This document shows, in pieces, positions 15,060 to 22,645 of a stretch of 35,121 bases of DNA. Source of the DNA: Gammaproteobacteria bacterium (lineage in GTDB: Bacteria > Pseudomonadota > Gammaproteobacteria > Steroidobacterales > Steroidobacteraceae); contig JAQGOC010000261.1 of the NCBI GenBank assembly GCA_028293805.1, positions 1-35,121 on the forward strand, written 5' to 3'. The notes under the pieces were generated by a model. It did not search any database and was not told the DNA's origin. It was given only the letters and a program-made list of their open reading frames with translations. The position numbers and the translations under genes were made by a program. Every line of letters begins with the position of its first letter. Positions within the stretch are counted from its first letter, which is position 1.

Positions 15060-17096
15060 TCACCGCGCGCGACCGGACTCTTGCGTCGCCGTGCAGAGTT
15101 GATTGCGAGCGTGGCGCTCGCGCGCGGGCGCGACGAAGCAGGCCGTATCGAAGTAGCGCCGGCCCTGGATCTCCTGGTATTGAAGCACCGTCGCCAGACC
15201 CGCGGGGGTCGTTGAGGAGACCGCCGTCTCATGCCGGAACGGCGCGGCATCGGGGCCGCCCACCAACGCCTCAGCCAAAACCCGGCCCCGCAGTCTTCCA
15301 GTGCTCGGCAACTCGAGGCCGAGTACCTGTGCGAGCGTGGGCGCGATGTCCGCATTGCCGACCGGCAAGGCGTCGACGAAACCCTGTTTGAAGTCGGGTC
15401 CCACGGCAGCCATGTTGTTGAACGTGTTGTCGCGGCCGAGATGGCCGTGCATGCCCTGGCCTTCCTGCAGGGCCGTATCCGACACCTGTACAGCCGACAG
15501 CAGATCTCCCGGTGACAGCAGGAAACTTTTGAAGCTGACGACGACCGAGGGACGCGGCATCTGCGTCGCTCCCTCCAGCGCGATCGCAGTCAATGGCAGT
15601 GCGCCCGGCATGGCGCCAAATGCCGGATCCACGAAGAGGCCGCCGACGTAATCCTGGCGGCCGAGGAAGGCCACGATACGACGTACCATCGCGCGCTCAC
15701 GGCCGGGCACGTAAATGAGATCCGCGCCGCCGCTGGTCGCGACGATGATTGTCGCATCGGGATGGTCCTGAACGGCTCCCGTTCCACCGATCAGTCCATT
15801 GCCGAGTGCCGGACGTTGACGTGAAACTGTCGATGGCGGTTTCGTGGGATCGACGGGCTCGTATCGGGCGGCGCCGTCACCGTGAATCTGGCTGTCGGGA
15901 TCGAACAGTGGCAGCTCGAGCTCATGGGCGAGATCGATGGCTAGAAAACCGGGCGGCAGCCATCCCGGTACGACATCGGGCTTGCCGTCGCTGCCTGCAT
16001 AGGTAAACGTGGTGGCGTAGCCGTGGCTGCCATGGCCCGCGGAGTCGATCTCATGCCTGCTGCTGGTCGCGAAGCCATGATCGGATGTGACGAACACATC
16101 GGTGGACGCGCGCAGTGCCGGATCGCCATCGATGCAATCGAGGATCTGCCTCAGGTTCGCATCCGCATTCGCCACGGCGGCGCGCGAAGTCGGACCGTTG
16201 ATGCCGGGCTGCAGCTTGTTGAGACTATCGCCCTGATTATGCTGGGTCCCGTCGGGATCGCGCGACCAGAAGAGCAGCACGAACGGCCGGCCGCTGCTCG
16301 CGAACGCGGGCAGCACTGCTTTGGTGGTAGCGTCCGCGAACCATTTTTGCTGGCCCACGTTCGCCGCGAGAGTGCCGGGAGTGGCCGCGGTTCCGGCCGG
16401 CTGATCGCGCGGGGCCGGCATGATGCCCAGGCCGGCGGTGGCGAGCGCAGTGCGGATTTCGGGCGCCAGAGGAATGCCATCCGCCTTTCCGGTGCTGTCA
16501 TCGAGAATGACGGTTTGCGGGACGGCGAAGCGCCCGCCCACGGGCCGCAATTGCGTCACGTCCTGGATGCCTGCCGGACCGAGCTTGCCAATGGCCGCCG
16601 TGTTGAATCCCTGCTCGCGTGCGAGCGCGAGCAGCGTGACTTCGTTCAGGAAGTTGCCCGTCGAGGCATGATCGTCAACGTCGCCGATTACTTCGTCGTT
16701 TTCCAGGAAGGGCGCGGGGGTACCGGCGCTCTTGCCGAAGTTGCCGTGATTGAAGATGGGATATCCGACATACTCCGTGTTGCTGAAGTCGCCGGTATCG
16801 CCGAGATAATGTCCGGTCGCGATCACCGCCGCGTTCGGCGTCGTCGTTGTCGGGAACAGCGAATGGCTGTTGGCGAAATGTACGCCGCGCTGGCGCAGCG
16901 CGAGCAGCGTCGGCGCATCGATGGAATTCACGGAATCATGGCGCAATCCGTCGGCAACAAAGATGACGGCATTGCGCCGTGTTGGTGCCGCACCCGCGGC
17001 TGCCGGCGGTTCTGCCGCAAACGCCGCTGCCCAGGCGCAGAGACTCAGACCGGCGAAGATGGCGGCTCGCGGAATACGGCGCACGCTCGGATACAC
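15060..17096 (-). CDS. Secreted alkaline phosphatase-superfamily (NPP-like) phosphodiesterase/phosphatase
   Basis: This is a 678-residue exported hydrolase of the type I phosphodiesterase/nucleotide pyrophosphatase branch of the alkaline phosphatase superfamily. A signal peptide runs from the N-terminus to about AFAA (residue 28). Metal and active-site motifs are ADGLR (Asp49), FPTTTTPNA (nucleophile Thr near residue 85), FWSRDPDGTQHNQGD (Asp/His), TSDHGF (Asp/His) and GHGSHGY. It likely cleaves phosphate mono- or diesters in the periplasm using two zinc ions. There is no suitable ATG: the frame stays open to 17630, overlapping the SDR gene, but AAGGAGGA (17103-17110) sits 6-7 bases before a GTG at 17096 that begins exactly at the signal peptide, so GTG is chosen. 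It lies 92 bases after the SDR gene and may be the third gene of that operon. The substrate is unknown. Confidence 0.87.
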   Translation of the reverse strand: MYPSVRRIPRAAIFAGLSLCAWAAAFAAEPPAAAGAAPTRRNAVIFVADGLRHDSVNSIDAPTLLALRQRGVHFANSHSLFPTTTTPNAAVIATGHYLGDTGDFSNTEYVGYPIFNHGNFGKSAGTPAPFLENDEVIGDVDDHASTGNFLNEVTLLALAREQGFNTAAIGKLGPAGIQDVTQLRPVGGRFAVPQTVILDDSTGKADGIPLAPEIRTALATAGLGIMPAPRDQPAGTAATPGTLAANVGQQKWFADATTKAVLPAFASSGRPFVLLFWSRDPDGTQHNQGDSLNKLQPGINGPTSRAAVANADANLRQILDCIDGDPALRASTDVFVTSDHGFATSSRHEIDSAGHGSHGYATTFTYAGSDGKPDVVPGWLPPGFLAIDLAHELELPLFDPDSQIHGDGAARYEPVDPTKPPSTVSRQRPALGNGLIGGTGAVQDHPDATIIVATSGGADLIYVPGRERAMVRRIVAFLGRQDYVGGLFVDPAFGAMPGALPLTAIALEGATQMPRPSVVVSFKSFLLSPGDLLSAVQVSDTALQEGQGMHGHLGRDNTFNNMAAVGPDFKQGFVDALPVGNADIAPTLAQVLGLELPSTGRLRGRVLAEALVGGPDAAPFRHETAVSSTTPAGLATVLQYQEIQGRRYFDTACFVAPARERHARNQLCTATQESGRAR

Positions 17097-17188
17097 GGGG
17101 ACTCCTCCTTGGCGCGTGCACGCCCCTTGATTCAGTAGCGAAAATCGACGCGCAGGATACACGAACGCACCCGCCAGGGCGGCACTGT

Positions 17189-17932
17189 TCAGCCCCGGCC
17201 GATGTAGGGCATCTTGGTAGCCATGACTGTCATGAACAGCACGTTGGCTTCGAGTGGCAGGCCCGCCATGTAAAGCACCGCGTCGGCAACGTACTTCACG
17301 TCGAATGTCGGCTCCGGCTTGAGCGACAGATCGGCCTGCAGAGTGCCGGTCGCAATCGACGCCGCCAGCGCAGTAGCCGTGTTGCCGATGTCGATCTGGC
17401 CACAGGCAATGTCGTATTGCCTTCCTTCCAGCGAGGTTGATTTCGTGAGACCCGATACCGCGTGCTTCGAAGCGGTGTAGGCGATCATGTGCGGCCGCGG
17501 CGTCGTTGCCGATATGGAGCCGTTGTTGATGATGCGCCCGCCACGCGGCTGCTGGGCCTTCATCTGGCGAAAGGCAGCCTGGGTGCACAGAAACGCGCCC
17601 GTCAAGTTCGTATCCACGACCCCGCGCCATTGTTCGAGAGAGACATCTTCGAGCGGTGCGGGCGCAGAGCCGGTGCCCGCGTTGTTGAACAGGAGGTCGA
17701 CCCGCCCGAACCGCTGCACCGCGCTTGCGAAAAGAGCAGCGACGGACGCCGGATCGGTCACATCGGTTACCACCGGGAGAGCCGCGGCTCCGGCTTGCCG
17801 CGCAACTTCCTCCAATACCGACAAACGGCGCCCAGCCAACACCACCGCGTAGTCCGCCTTCGCCAGAGCGAGCGCCACAGCCTTGCCGATTCCGGATCCC
17901 GCCCCCGTGACCAGGGCAACTTTGCGCGTCAT
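17189..17932 (-). CDS. Short-chain dehydrogenase/reductase (SDR)
   Basis: This is a 247-residue classical SDR, a cytosolic NAD(P)-dependent oxidoreductase. Motifs are TGAGSGIG (9-16), NNAG (83-86), the catalytic serine near NGSISAT (about 139-141) and YTASK with Tyr152 and Lys156. The Arg-Arg after the second strand (AGRRLS) would favour NADP, as inference. The start at 17932 shares a 4-base ATGA overlap with the stop of the upstream TIM-barrel gene and has AGAGGAAGG just before it, so the two are probably translationally coupled. An in-frame ATG at 17950 is less likely. Context suggests it acts on the product or substrate of the neighbouring sugar-acid isomerase-like protein, for example a hydroxy-acid or keto-sugar reduction; this is inference. 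Confidence 0.9.
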   Translation of the reverse strand: MTRKVALVTGAGSGIGKAVALALAKADYAVVLAGRRLSVLEEVARQAGAAALPVVTDVTDPASVAALFASAVQRFGRVDLLFNNAGTGSAPAPLEDVSLEQWRGVVDTNLTGAFLCTQAAFRQMKAQQPRGGRIINNGSISATTPRPHMIAYTASKHAVSGLTKSTSLEGRQYDIACGQIDIGNTATALAASIATGTLQADLSLKPEPTFDVKYVADAVLYMAGLPLEANVLFMTVMATKMPYIGRG

Positions 17933-18702
17933 AGCCTTCCTCTCATCCATCTCAGCCCATCATCGGTGGCGCCGCGAGGCCGATATTCGCAGCCGACCCA
18001 ACCGGTATACCCCAGAGCATCCACCGCCGCAAAGATCGCGGGGTATGCGATCTCGCCTTCATCGGGCTCCGCACGTGAGGGCACGGCGGCGATCTGTACA
18101 TTGCCGACGAACGGCATGTAGCGCTGCAGCTTCGTGAGCACGTCGCCTTCGCTGATGGCGACGTGATACACGTCGAATTGCAACTTGACGTTCGGTAGTC
18201 CCAACTCTTCGATCAAGGATACTGCTTCAGCCACCGTAGAATAGAAGTACCCGGGATTGTCCCGCGGATTGAGCGGCTCGAGCAAAAGGAGGAGCTCGTG
18301 GGCCGCTGCCTTTACGGCGGCGATGCGCAGATTGTCTGCAAACACGAGGCGGGCACGCTGGCGCTCCGATGCAACGACGTTGCCCGCCATGACGTGGATG
18401 GCGGCCGCGCCGCTGGCGACGCAGTAGCCGATCGACTGATCGATGGCCGCCTCGAATTCGCGCTCGCGCCCGGCCAGTGCGCCCAGCCCCCTCTCACCCC
18501 GCTCGATGTTTCCGGGCGCGGTGTTGATGCCCAATATCGTGAGCCCATGCTGGCGCGCCACCTCGGCTACCTCGCTCGCAGGCACCTCGTAAGGAAAGTG
18601 CATCTCGATAGCGCGAAATCCCGCCCGCGCCGCAGCCTCAATGCGCTGGAGCAGCGGCCGGTCAGGCCAGAGAAGTCCGAGATTGGCGGAAAAGCGGGGC
18701 AA
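17929..18702 (-). CDS. Hydroxypyruvate isomerase-family TIM-barrel protein
   Basis: This is a 257-residue sugar phosphate isomerase/epimerase-fold (xylose isomerase-like TIM barrel) protein of the hydroxypyruvate isomerase (Hyi/OtnI) group, which interconverts hydroxypyruvate and tartronate semialdehyde or related 2-keto sugar acids. Signatures are MPRFSANLG at the N-terminus, [15 protein letters not shown] (25-39), [14 protein letters not shown] with a candidate metal-binding Glu, LQFDVYHV with candidate metal ligands, and GCEYRPRG near the C-terminus. The start is a TTG at 18702, supported by AAGGAG 8 bases upstream and by the family N-terminus. It is the first gene of a probable operon with the SDR (ATGA overlap). 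No glyoxylate carboligase or tartronate semialdehyde reductase of the usual glyoxylate operon is recognisable next to it, so the exact substrate is open. Confidence 0.85.
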   Translation of the reverse strand: MPRFSANLGLLWPDRPLLQRIEAAARAGFRAIEMHFPYEVPASEVAEVARQHGLTILGINTAPGNIERGERGLGALAGREREFEAAIDQSIGYCVASGAAAIHVMAGNVVASERQRARLVFADNLRIAAVKAAAHELLLLLEPLNPRDNPGYFYSTVAEAVSLIEELGLPNVKLQFDVYHVAISEGDVLTKLQRYMPFVGNVQIAAVPSRAEPDEGEIAYPAIFAAVDALGYTGWVGCEYRPRGATDDGLRWMRGRL

Positions 18703-18827
18703 ATCAGACGCTCCTTCGCAAAGCGTCCATTATGATACAGATGAGTTGGGGCGGAAGCGCGCGCTGCGATAGCGCGCCAAGGAGCCGCAAGGCCCGGATG
18801 ACCCATCGGCCGCGCGATGCACAACGA

Positions 18828-19607
18828 TTAAATCCAATGGAAGGCGCGTGCCAACACGCCCAGAATCGCAGCGGCGACGAACAGCCCCCAAATCTGCGAG
18901 CGAAGAATTTTGGCGTCGAGATGGAGTGCAGCGATGGAGTCCCTGATTTCGACTCGCAAGCTGGCGGCAGACTCTGCGATCTCGACCCGCAGGCCGGCGG
19001 CAGATTCCTTGATCTCCCTTCTCAGATTGGCTGCAGACTCCGCGATTTCTACTCTCAGGCCGGCGGCGGATTCCTTGATCTCCTTTCTCAGATTGCCTGC
19101 AGACTCCGCGATTTCTACTCTCAGGCCGCTGGCGGTCTCCTTGATCTCGTTTCTCAGCCCGGCAGCAGACTCCGCAATTTCTACTCTCAGGCTGGCGGCC
19201 GTCTCCTTGATCTCCTTTCTCAGATTGGCTGCAGACTCCGCAATTTCTACTCTCAGGCCGGCGGCCGTCTCCTTGATCTCGTTTCTCAGCCCGGCAGCAG
19301 ACTCCCTGATCTCGCTTCTCAGGTTGTTGTCGGATTCCTGAGTGTCGTCTCGCAGGCCCGCAATGGAGTCCTTGAGCTCGTTTCTCAGGTTGCCGTCGGA
19401 TACCTGAGTGTCCTGCCTCAGGCCGGCGACGGAATCCTTGAGCTCGACTCGCAGGCCACCAATGAAGTCCTTGACGCCATCGACGCTCTTACGCATTTCC
19501 CGGATATCGGTTTTCATTTCTCCGATATCCGAGCGGATGTGCGCGACGTCCGACTCAAGTCGTGCTACTCGCTCTTCCACGTCGTCCTCCACAATGGGTT
19601 GCAACAC
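18828..19607 (-). CDS. Tail-anchored coiled-coil protein with 11-residue repeats
   Basis: This is a 259-residue protein of no certain function. Residues 1-50 are charged and helical (RVARLESDVAHIRSD, heptad-like). Residues 51-226 are sixteen consecutive 11-residue units of the type GLRVEIAESAA/NLRKEIKETAA with no insertions. Residues 238-258 (IWGLFVAAAILGVLARAF) are a single C-terminal membrane helix. There is no signal peptide, so it is probably anchored in the inner membrane by its tail with a long coiled-coil stalk in the cytoplasm. The architecture recalls the DUF1640/CCDC90-MCUR1 type (head, stalk, C-terminal anchor), but the match is by shape only. The start is a GTG at 19607 behind GGAGG 7 bases upstream. 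A plus-strand open frame fully overlapping it (18732-19871) is a by-product of the repeats. Neighbouring genes give no functional clue. Confidence 0.8.
   Translation of the reverse strand: MLQPIVEDDVEERVARLESDVAHIRSDIGEMKTDIREMRKSVDGVKDFIGGLRVELKDSVAGLRQDTQVSDGNLRNELKDSIAGLRDDTQESDNNLRSEIRESAAGLRNEIKETAAGLRVEIAESAANLRKEIKETAASLRVEIAESAAGLRNEIKETASGLRVEIAESAGNLRKEIKESAAGLRVEIAESAANLRREIKESAAGLRVEIAESAASLRVEIRDSIAALHLDAKILRSQIWGLFVAAAILGVLARAFHWI
18930..19457 (-). repeat. 33/66-base coding tandem repeats (hendecad array)
   Basis: Sixteen 33-base units lie in tandem inside the coiled-coil gene. Neighbouring units alternate between two forms (RVEIAESAA and RKEIKETAA), so the DNA repeats best with a 66-base period. 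The DNA identity between the central copies is high, suggesting recent expansion by slippage or unequal crossing-over. The outer units nearest the N-terminus (QDTQVSDG and DDTQESDN types) are more divergent. Confidence 0.9.
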
Positions 19608-20113
19608 TTACGCGCCTCCCTGATTCAGGCACAACTCCTTCTGCTGACTCGATTTCAACACAACGATCCCGACGCCGGGAAGCCTTTAAAAGCGGCGGAA
19701 ACGTGCAATTTTGCTCAACGAGATAGCACCCGGCGTCGGGGGCAGACGTCGAGAATCGCGCATGAGCGACCACGTGATGATTCACGGTGTAAGCCACCTT
19801 GCGCTTGGCGGGTAATCAGTGCGCCACATTTGAACAAGGCAACTGTAGTAGCCGGGCCCCTGGCGTCGTAGTGCCGATCGGCGCAAGGGGCTTACCGCAA
19901 CGCGATCGCCGTACGCGATCGCCGCGGCGCAGTCACCACGAAGCGATCAACGTTGCGCAGTAGTGCCGATCGCCGCATGGGGTCACGGCGCGGCAAACAC
20001 CATGGCGCGATTGTCCGTAGCAGTGACTACGGCGCACTCACCAAAGCGCAATTACCGTGGCGCGTTGCACGCTGCACTGAGGTACCCGGCGTCATGCGCC
20101 TTTTCAGTAGGCC
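19608..20113. repeat. Gene-free region with degenerate GC-rich repeats
   Basis: No credible gene lies between the coiled-coil gene and the DGPF gene. The core holds short repeats. A 13-base tandem unit carrying ACGCGATCGCCG occurs twice at 19900-19924. A longer degenerate direct repeat beginning GTAGTGCCGATCG occurs at 19868-19898 and again at 19960-19989, 92 bases apart. The rest (19995-20080) keeps related short words (GGCGCGAT, GCGCAATTACCG). The 5' part (19608-19860) shows nothing recognisable and should hold the promoter for the coiled-coil gene. Confidence 0.5.
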
Positions 20114-20140
20114 TGTCGGGATGGGGCATACTCGTTCGTC
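20114..20140 (+). promoter_or_regulatory. Candidate ECF42-type autoregulatory promoter
   Basis: TGTCGG (20114-20119) and CGTC (20137-20140) are separated by 17 bases and lie just upstream of the DGPF gene. From memory, promoters recognised by ECF42 sigma factors have a TGTCGA-like -35 and a CGA/TC-containing -10, upstream of DGPF-type genes. One -35 base differs here. The resulting leader would be short, about 15-20 bases, ending in the Shine-Dalgarno sequence. Confidence 0.45.
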
Positions 20141-20157
20141 CTTGGTGGACGAAGGAG
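20135..20157 (+). promoter_or_regulatory. Hairpin abutting the DGPF-gene ribosome-binding site
   Basis: A perfect 7-base inverted repeat (TTCGTCC and GGACGAA, loop TTGGT) ends at 20153. Its right arm overlaps the start of AAGGAG (20152-20157), the Shine-Dalgarno of the ATG at 20164. It overlaps the candidate -10 element. It may act as an operator or a translational control element, or may have no role. Confidence 0.4.
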
Positions 20158-20163
20158 AGTCGC

Positions 20164-20532
20164 ATGCTTTATTCCATCCTCTGCTACGAATCCGAGGCCC
20201 TGGCGTGCGGCCGGACGAAGCAGGAAGACGACGCCATGATGGTCCGGTTGAGGGCCGTGCAACGGAAACTGGCGAACGAGGGTAAGCTTGGCCCCGTAGC
20301 CCGGCTGATGCCGACGACCACGGCGACAACGGTCATGGCCGGCAGGGAGCCGTTGGTAATCGACGGGCCTTTTGCCGAGACCAAGGAACAGCTGCTGGGC
20401 TTCTACGTCGTGGACTGCCCTACTCTGGAAGAGGCGATCGAGGTAGCGAAGCTCCTGGCGCGGGAGAAACCCCATGGCGCGCTGGAGATTCGTCCGGTCG
20501 CCGTATTCAATCCGGTAGGCCCCTCGAAGTGA
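20164..20532 (+). CDS. YCII-related DGPF-domain protein
   Basis: This is a 122-residue cytosolic protein of the DGPF/YCII-related family, a ferredoxin-like fold of unknown biochemical role typically encoded next to ECF sigma factors. Its eponymous motif is at residues 67-70 inside VIDGPFAETKEQLLGFYVVD, followed by the helix LEEAIEVAKLLA and the terminal strand ALEIRPVAVF. The ATG at 20164 has AAGGAG 6 bases upstream; longer in-frame starts (from 19963) translate the repeat-rich intergenic DNA and are rejected. Its stop codon overlaps the GTG start of the sigma factor gene by 4 bases (GTGA), so the two proteins are probably made in a coupled way. Family knowledge links DGPF proteins to ECF42 sigma factors as target and possible partner; their trigger is unknown. 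Confidence 0.92.
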   Translation: MLYSILCYESEALACGRTKQEDDAMMVRLRAVQRKLANEGKLGPVARLMPTTTATTVMAGREPLVIDGPFAETKEQLLGFYVVDCPTLEEAIEVAKLLAREKPHGALEIRPVAVFNPVGPSK

Positions 20533-21800
20533 ACGACATGGCCTGGATCGATGCGGCGCTGACGTCCGCGCGTCCGCAGGTCCTGGGGGCGCTGCTGCGC
20601 TACTTTCGCGTCCTCGACGCCGCCGAGGATGCGTTCCAGGAAGCATGCCTGCGCGCGCTGAAAACCTGGCCGGTAAACGGCCCTCCGCGGGATCCCGTTG
20701 CCTGGCTCATCTTCGTCGGCCGAAACTTCGCTCTCGACGAAGTCAGACGCAGGAGCAAGCAGACGGAGCTGCCGCCCGATGACGCTATCGTCTGCGAGCC
20801 GGAAGACACCCAGGGGGAGCTGGCAGAGCGCCTCGACGCCTCCCACTACCGGGACGACATCCTGCGTCTGCTGTTCATCTGCTGTCATCCGGATCTGCCG
20901 GTCACTCAACAAATCGCCCTCGCGCTGCGCATCGTCTCGGGGCTCACGGTAAAAGAGATCGCGCGCGCCTTCCTGGCAAGCGAAAGCGCCATGGAGCAAC
21001 GGATCACGAGAGCAAAGGCCCGGGTAGCCGCGGCCGAAGTTCCGTTTGATACGCCGGGACTCGCCGAGCGCTCCGCGCGACTCGCCGCCGTGACCACTAT
21101 GATTTATCTGATCTTCAACGAGGGTTACTCGGCCAGCGGCGGCACGGCTCATGTGCGGGTGCCGCTATGCGAGGAAGCGATCCGGTTGGCGCGGCTCCTG
21201 CTGCGGCTCTTCCCGGGCGAGAGCGAAATCATGGGACTCATGTCGCTGCTGCTGCTCCAACATGCGCGCGCGCCCGCACGGCTGAATGCGGACAACGGCA
21301 TCGTGCTGCTGGAAGATCAGGATCGCAGTCTGTGGAATCGCGAGATGATCGGTGAAGGCCTGGCGCTAGTGGAGAAGGCTCTCCGTCACCGGCGTCCGGG
21401 ACCGTATCAGGTGCAGGCCGCGATAGCCGCGGTACACGCGCACGCCCCCCGGCCCGAAGACACCGATTGGGAGGAGATCGATCGCCTGTATGAAATACTG
21501 GAAACCCTGCAGCCTTCGCCCGTCATTACCCTCAACCGGGCCGTGGCCGTCGCGAAGCTGCGTGGTCCGACAGAAGCGCTCGCAATGATCGAACCACTCG
21601 CCGCGAAGCTCGGCGGTTATTTCTACTTCTTCGGCCTCAAAGGCGCGCTGCTCACCCAACTCGGCCGCATCGACGAGGCCCGCACCGCCTTCGACCGAGC
21701 CATCGCGCTCGCCAACACAGCCGCGGAGGCCGCGCACATCAGGCTACACCTCGATCGCCTGCTGAAGGACGCGAGCTTGCCGGCGAACCAAGCCGGGTGA
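20529..21800 (+). CDS. ECF sigma factor with C-terminal extension (ECF42 type)
   Basis: This is a 423-residue extracytoplasmic-function sigma factor, more than twice the length of a plain ECF. The N-terminal part has sigma2 (RYFRVLDAAEDAFQEACLRA and VGRNFALDEVRRRSKQ, about 24-78). The sigma4 helix-turn-helix is LTVKEIARAFLASESAMEQRITRAK (about 140-165). The remaining ~230 residues form an alpha-helical, TPR-like extension with NEGYSASGG, LMSLLLLQHARAPAR and TLNRAVAVAK, the mark of the ECF42 group, where the extension is needed for activity. No anti-sigma factor is visible, as expected for this group. The GTG start at 20529 overlaps the stop of the DGPF gene. It probably directs transcription of its own operon. 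Confidence 0.93.
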   Translation: MNDMAWIDAALTSARPQVLGALLRYFRVLDAAEDAFQEACLRALKTWPVNGPPRDPVAWLIFVGRNFALDEVRRRSKQTELPPDDAIVCEPEDTQGELAERLDASHYRDDILRLLFICCHPDLPVTQQIALALRIVSGLTVKEIARAFLASESAMEQRITRAKARVAAAEVPFDTPGLAERSARLAAVTTMIYLIFNEGYSASGGTAHVRVPLCEEAIRLARLLLRLFPGESEIMGLMSLLLLQHARAPARLNADNGIVLLEDQDRSLWNREMIGEGLALVEKALRHRRPGPYQVQAAIAAVHAHAPRPEDTDWEEIDRLYEILETLQPSPVITLNRAVAVAKLRGPTEALAMIEPLAAKLGGYFYFFGLKGALLTQLGRIDEARTAFDRAIALANTAAEAAHIRLHLDRLLKDASLPANQAG

Positions 21801-21925
21801 CGACCGAAGGTTCCCCGATGACCCCTTTCAATTAGGGGCTCGACTGTACTTTCCCGGTAAGCTCGGCTTCACTCTAGCCCAGCAACGGGCCGGGAGCCCG
21901 CGGGAGCGTGCATGAGGTGGATACG

Positions 21926-22579
21926 GTGAATGGCGTGCTCAGTGCTTTTCTTCTGACGTTCGCGGGCTTGTTCCCGATCGTCAATCCTCTGGAGGCCGCA
22001 CCTTTCTTTCTTGGGCTCACGGCCGGACTGTCCACCGCGGAGCGCGGCGTCCTGGCGCGGCGGGCCGCGATCAACGGCTTTGCGCTGCTGTTGGGATCCA
22101 TGGTACTCGGTCCCTGGCTGCTGCAGTTCTTCGGAATCGAGCTGCCGGTGGTGCGGATCGCCGGCGGGCTCGTCGTGACCGCGCTGGGCTGGAAGCTGCT
22201 TTCGCAGGAGGATTGGTCGGACCACGGCTCGGCGGGTGTGCAGCAGGGCGGCGGACGCAAAGTCGGCAGTTTCTATCCGCTGACCATGCCGCTCACGGTG
22301 GGCCCCGGATCCATGTCCGTCGCGATCACCATCGGCAGTCGCAAACCCGAGGCCGAGGTTCATATGGCCGACCTCGCACTCCACGCCATCGGTGCTCTGG
22401 CGGGCGTCGCAGCGATCGCCGTCACGATCTATATCGCGTACCGTTTCGCGGAACACTTTGCACGGCTGCTCGGCGCGACCGGCCTGGAAGTTCTGGTGCG
22501 GCTGTCCGCATTCATCCTCATGTGCATCGGGATAGAAATCATCTGGAACGGCTACTCGGCGCTCATCGCCGTGCATTGA
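21926..22579 (+). CDS. MarC family integral membrane protein
   Basis: This is a six-helix inner-membrane protein of the MarC (UPF0056) family, of unknown transport activity; 217 residues from the chosen start. Diagnostic sequences are FAGLFPIVNPLEAAPFFL near the N-terminus, RIAGGLVVTALGWKLL, and FYPLTMPLTVGPGSMSVAI after the variable loop. The C-terminus has the usual LSAFILMCIGIEIIWNG. No ATG is suitable. GTG codons at 21908, 21917 and 21926 are in frame; the last follows GAGGTGG by 5 bases and best matches the family start, but 21908 (behind CGGGAGC) is possible and would add six residues. It starts about 125 bases after the sigma-factor gene, with a weak CCCCT/AGGGG hairpin at 21832-21848 between them, so it is probably a separate unit. 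Confidence 0.9.
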   Translation: MNGVLSAFLLTFAGLFPIVNPLEAAPFFLGLTAGLSTAERGVLARRAAINGFALLLGSMVLGPWLLQFFGIELPVVRIAGGLVVTALGWKLLSQEDWSDHGSAGVQQGGGRKVGSFYPLTMPLTVGPGSMSVAITIGSRKPEAEVHMADLALHAIGALAGVAAIAVTIYIAYRFAEHFARLLGATGLEVLVRLSAFILMCIGIEIIWNGYSALIAVH

Positions 22580-22645
22580 GCGAAGCCGGGTATCTCCACC
22601 GATCGGGAGAGTGTCAGCCCGGGCTGCAGAGCGCAGACTCAGCGG

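Noticed and set aside
17097-17630. N-terminal extension of the phosphatase frame
   Set aside because: It overlaps the SDR gene in another frame, and the signal peptide and Shine-Dalgarno place the start at 17096.
18732-19871. 379-residue plus-strand open frame with repeated SQAGG/DLLSQ units
   Set aside because: It is the exact antisense of the hendecad repeat gene. Repeats keep both strands open. It lacks a ribosome-binding site and any membrane or domain logic, while the minus-strand product forms a coherent coiled coil with an anchor.
19900-19924. GCGATCGC words resembling cyanobacterial HIP1 sites or a CRISPR-like array
   Set aside because: Only two tandem copies with a 1-base spacer; no regular repeats with unique spacers and no cas genes. 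The other genes do not suggest a cyanobacterium.
19953-20285. Possible small gene upstream of the DGPF gene
   Set aside because: No ribosome-binding site or homology, and it crosses the DGPF start in another frame.
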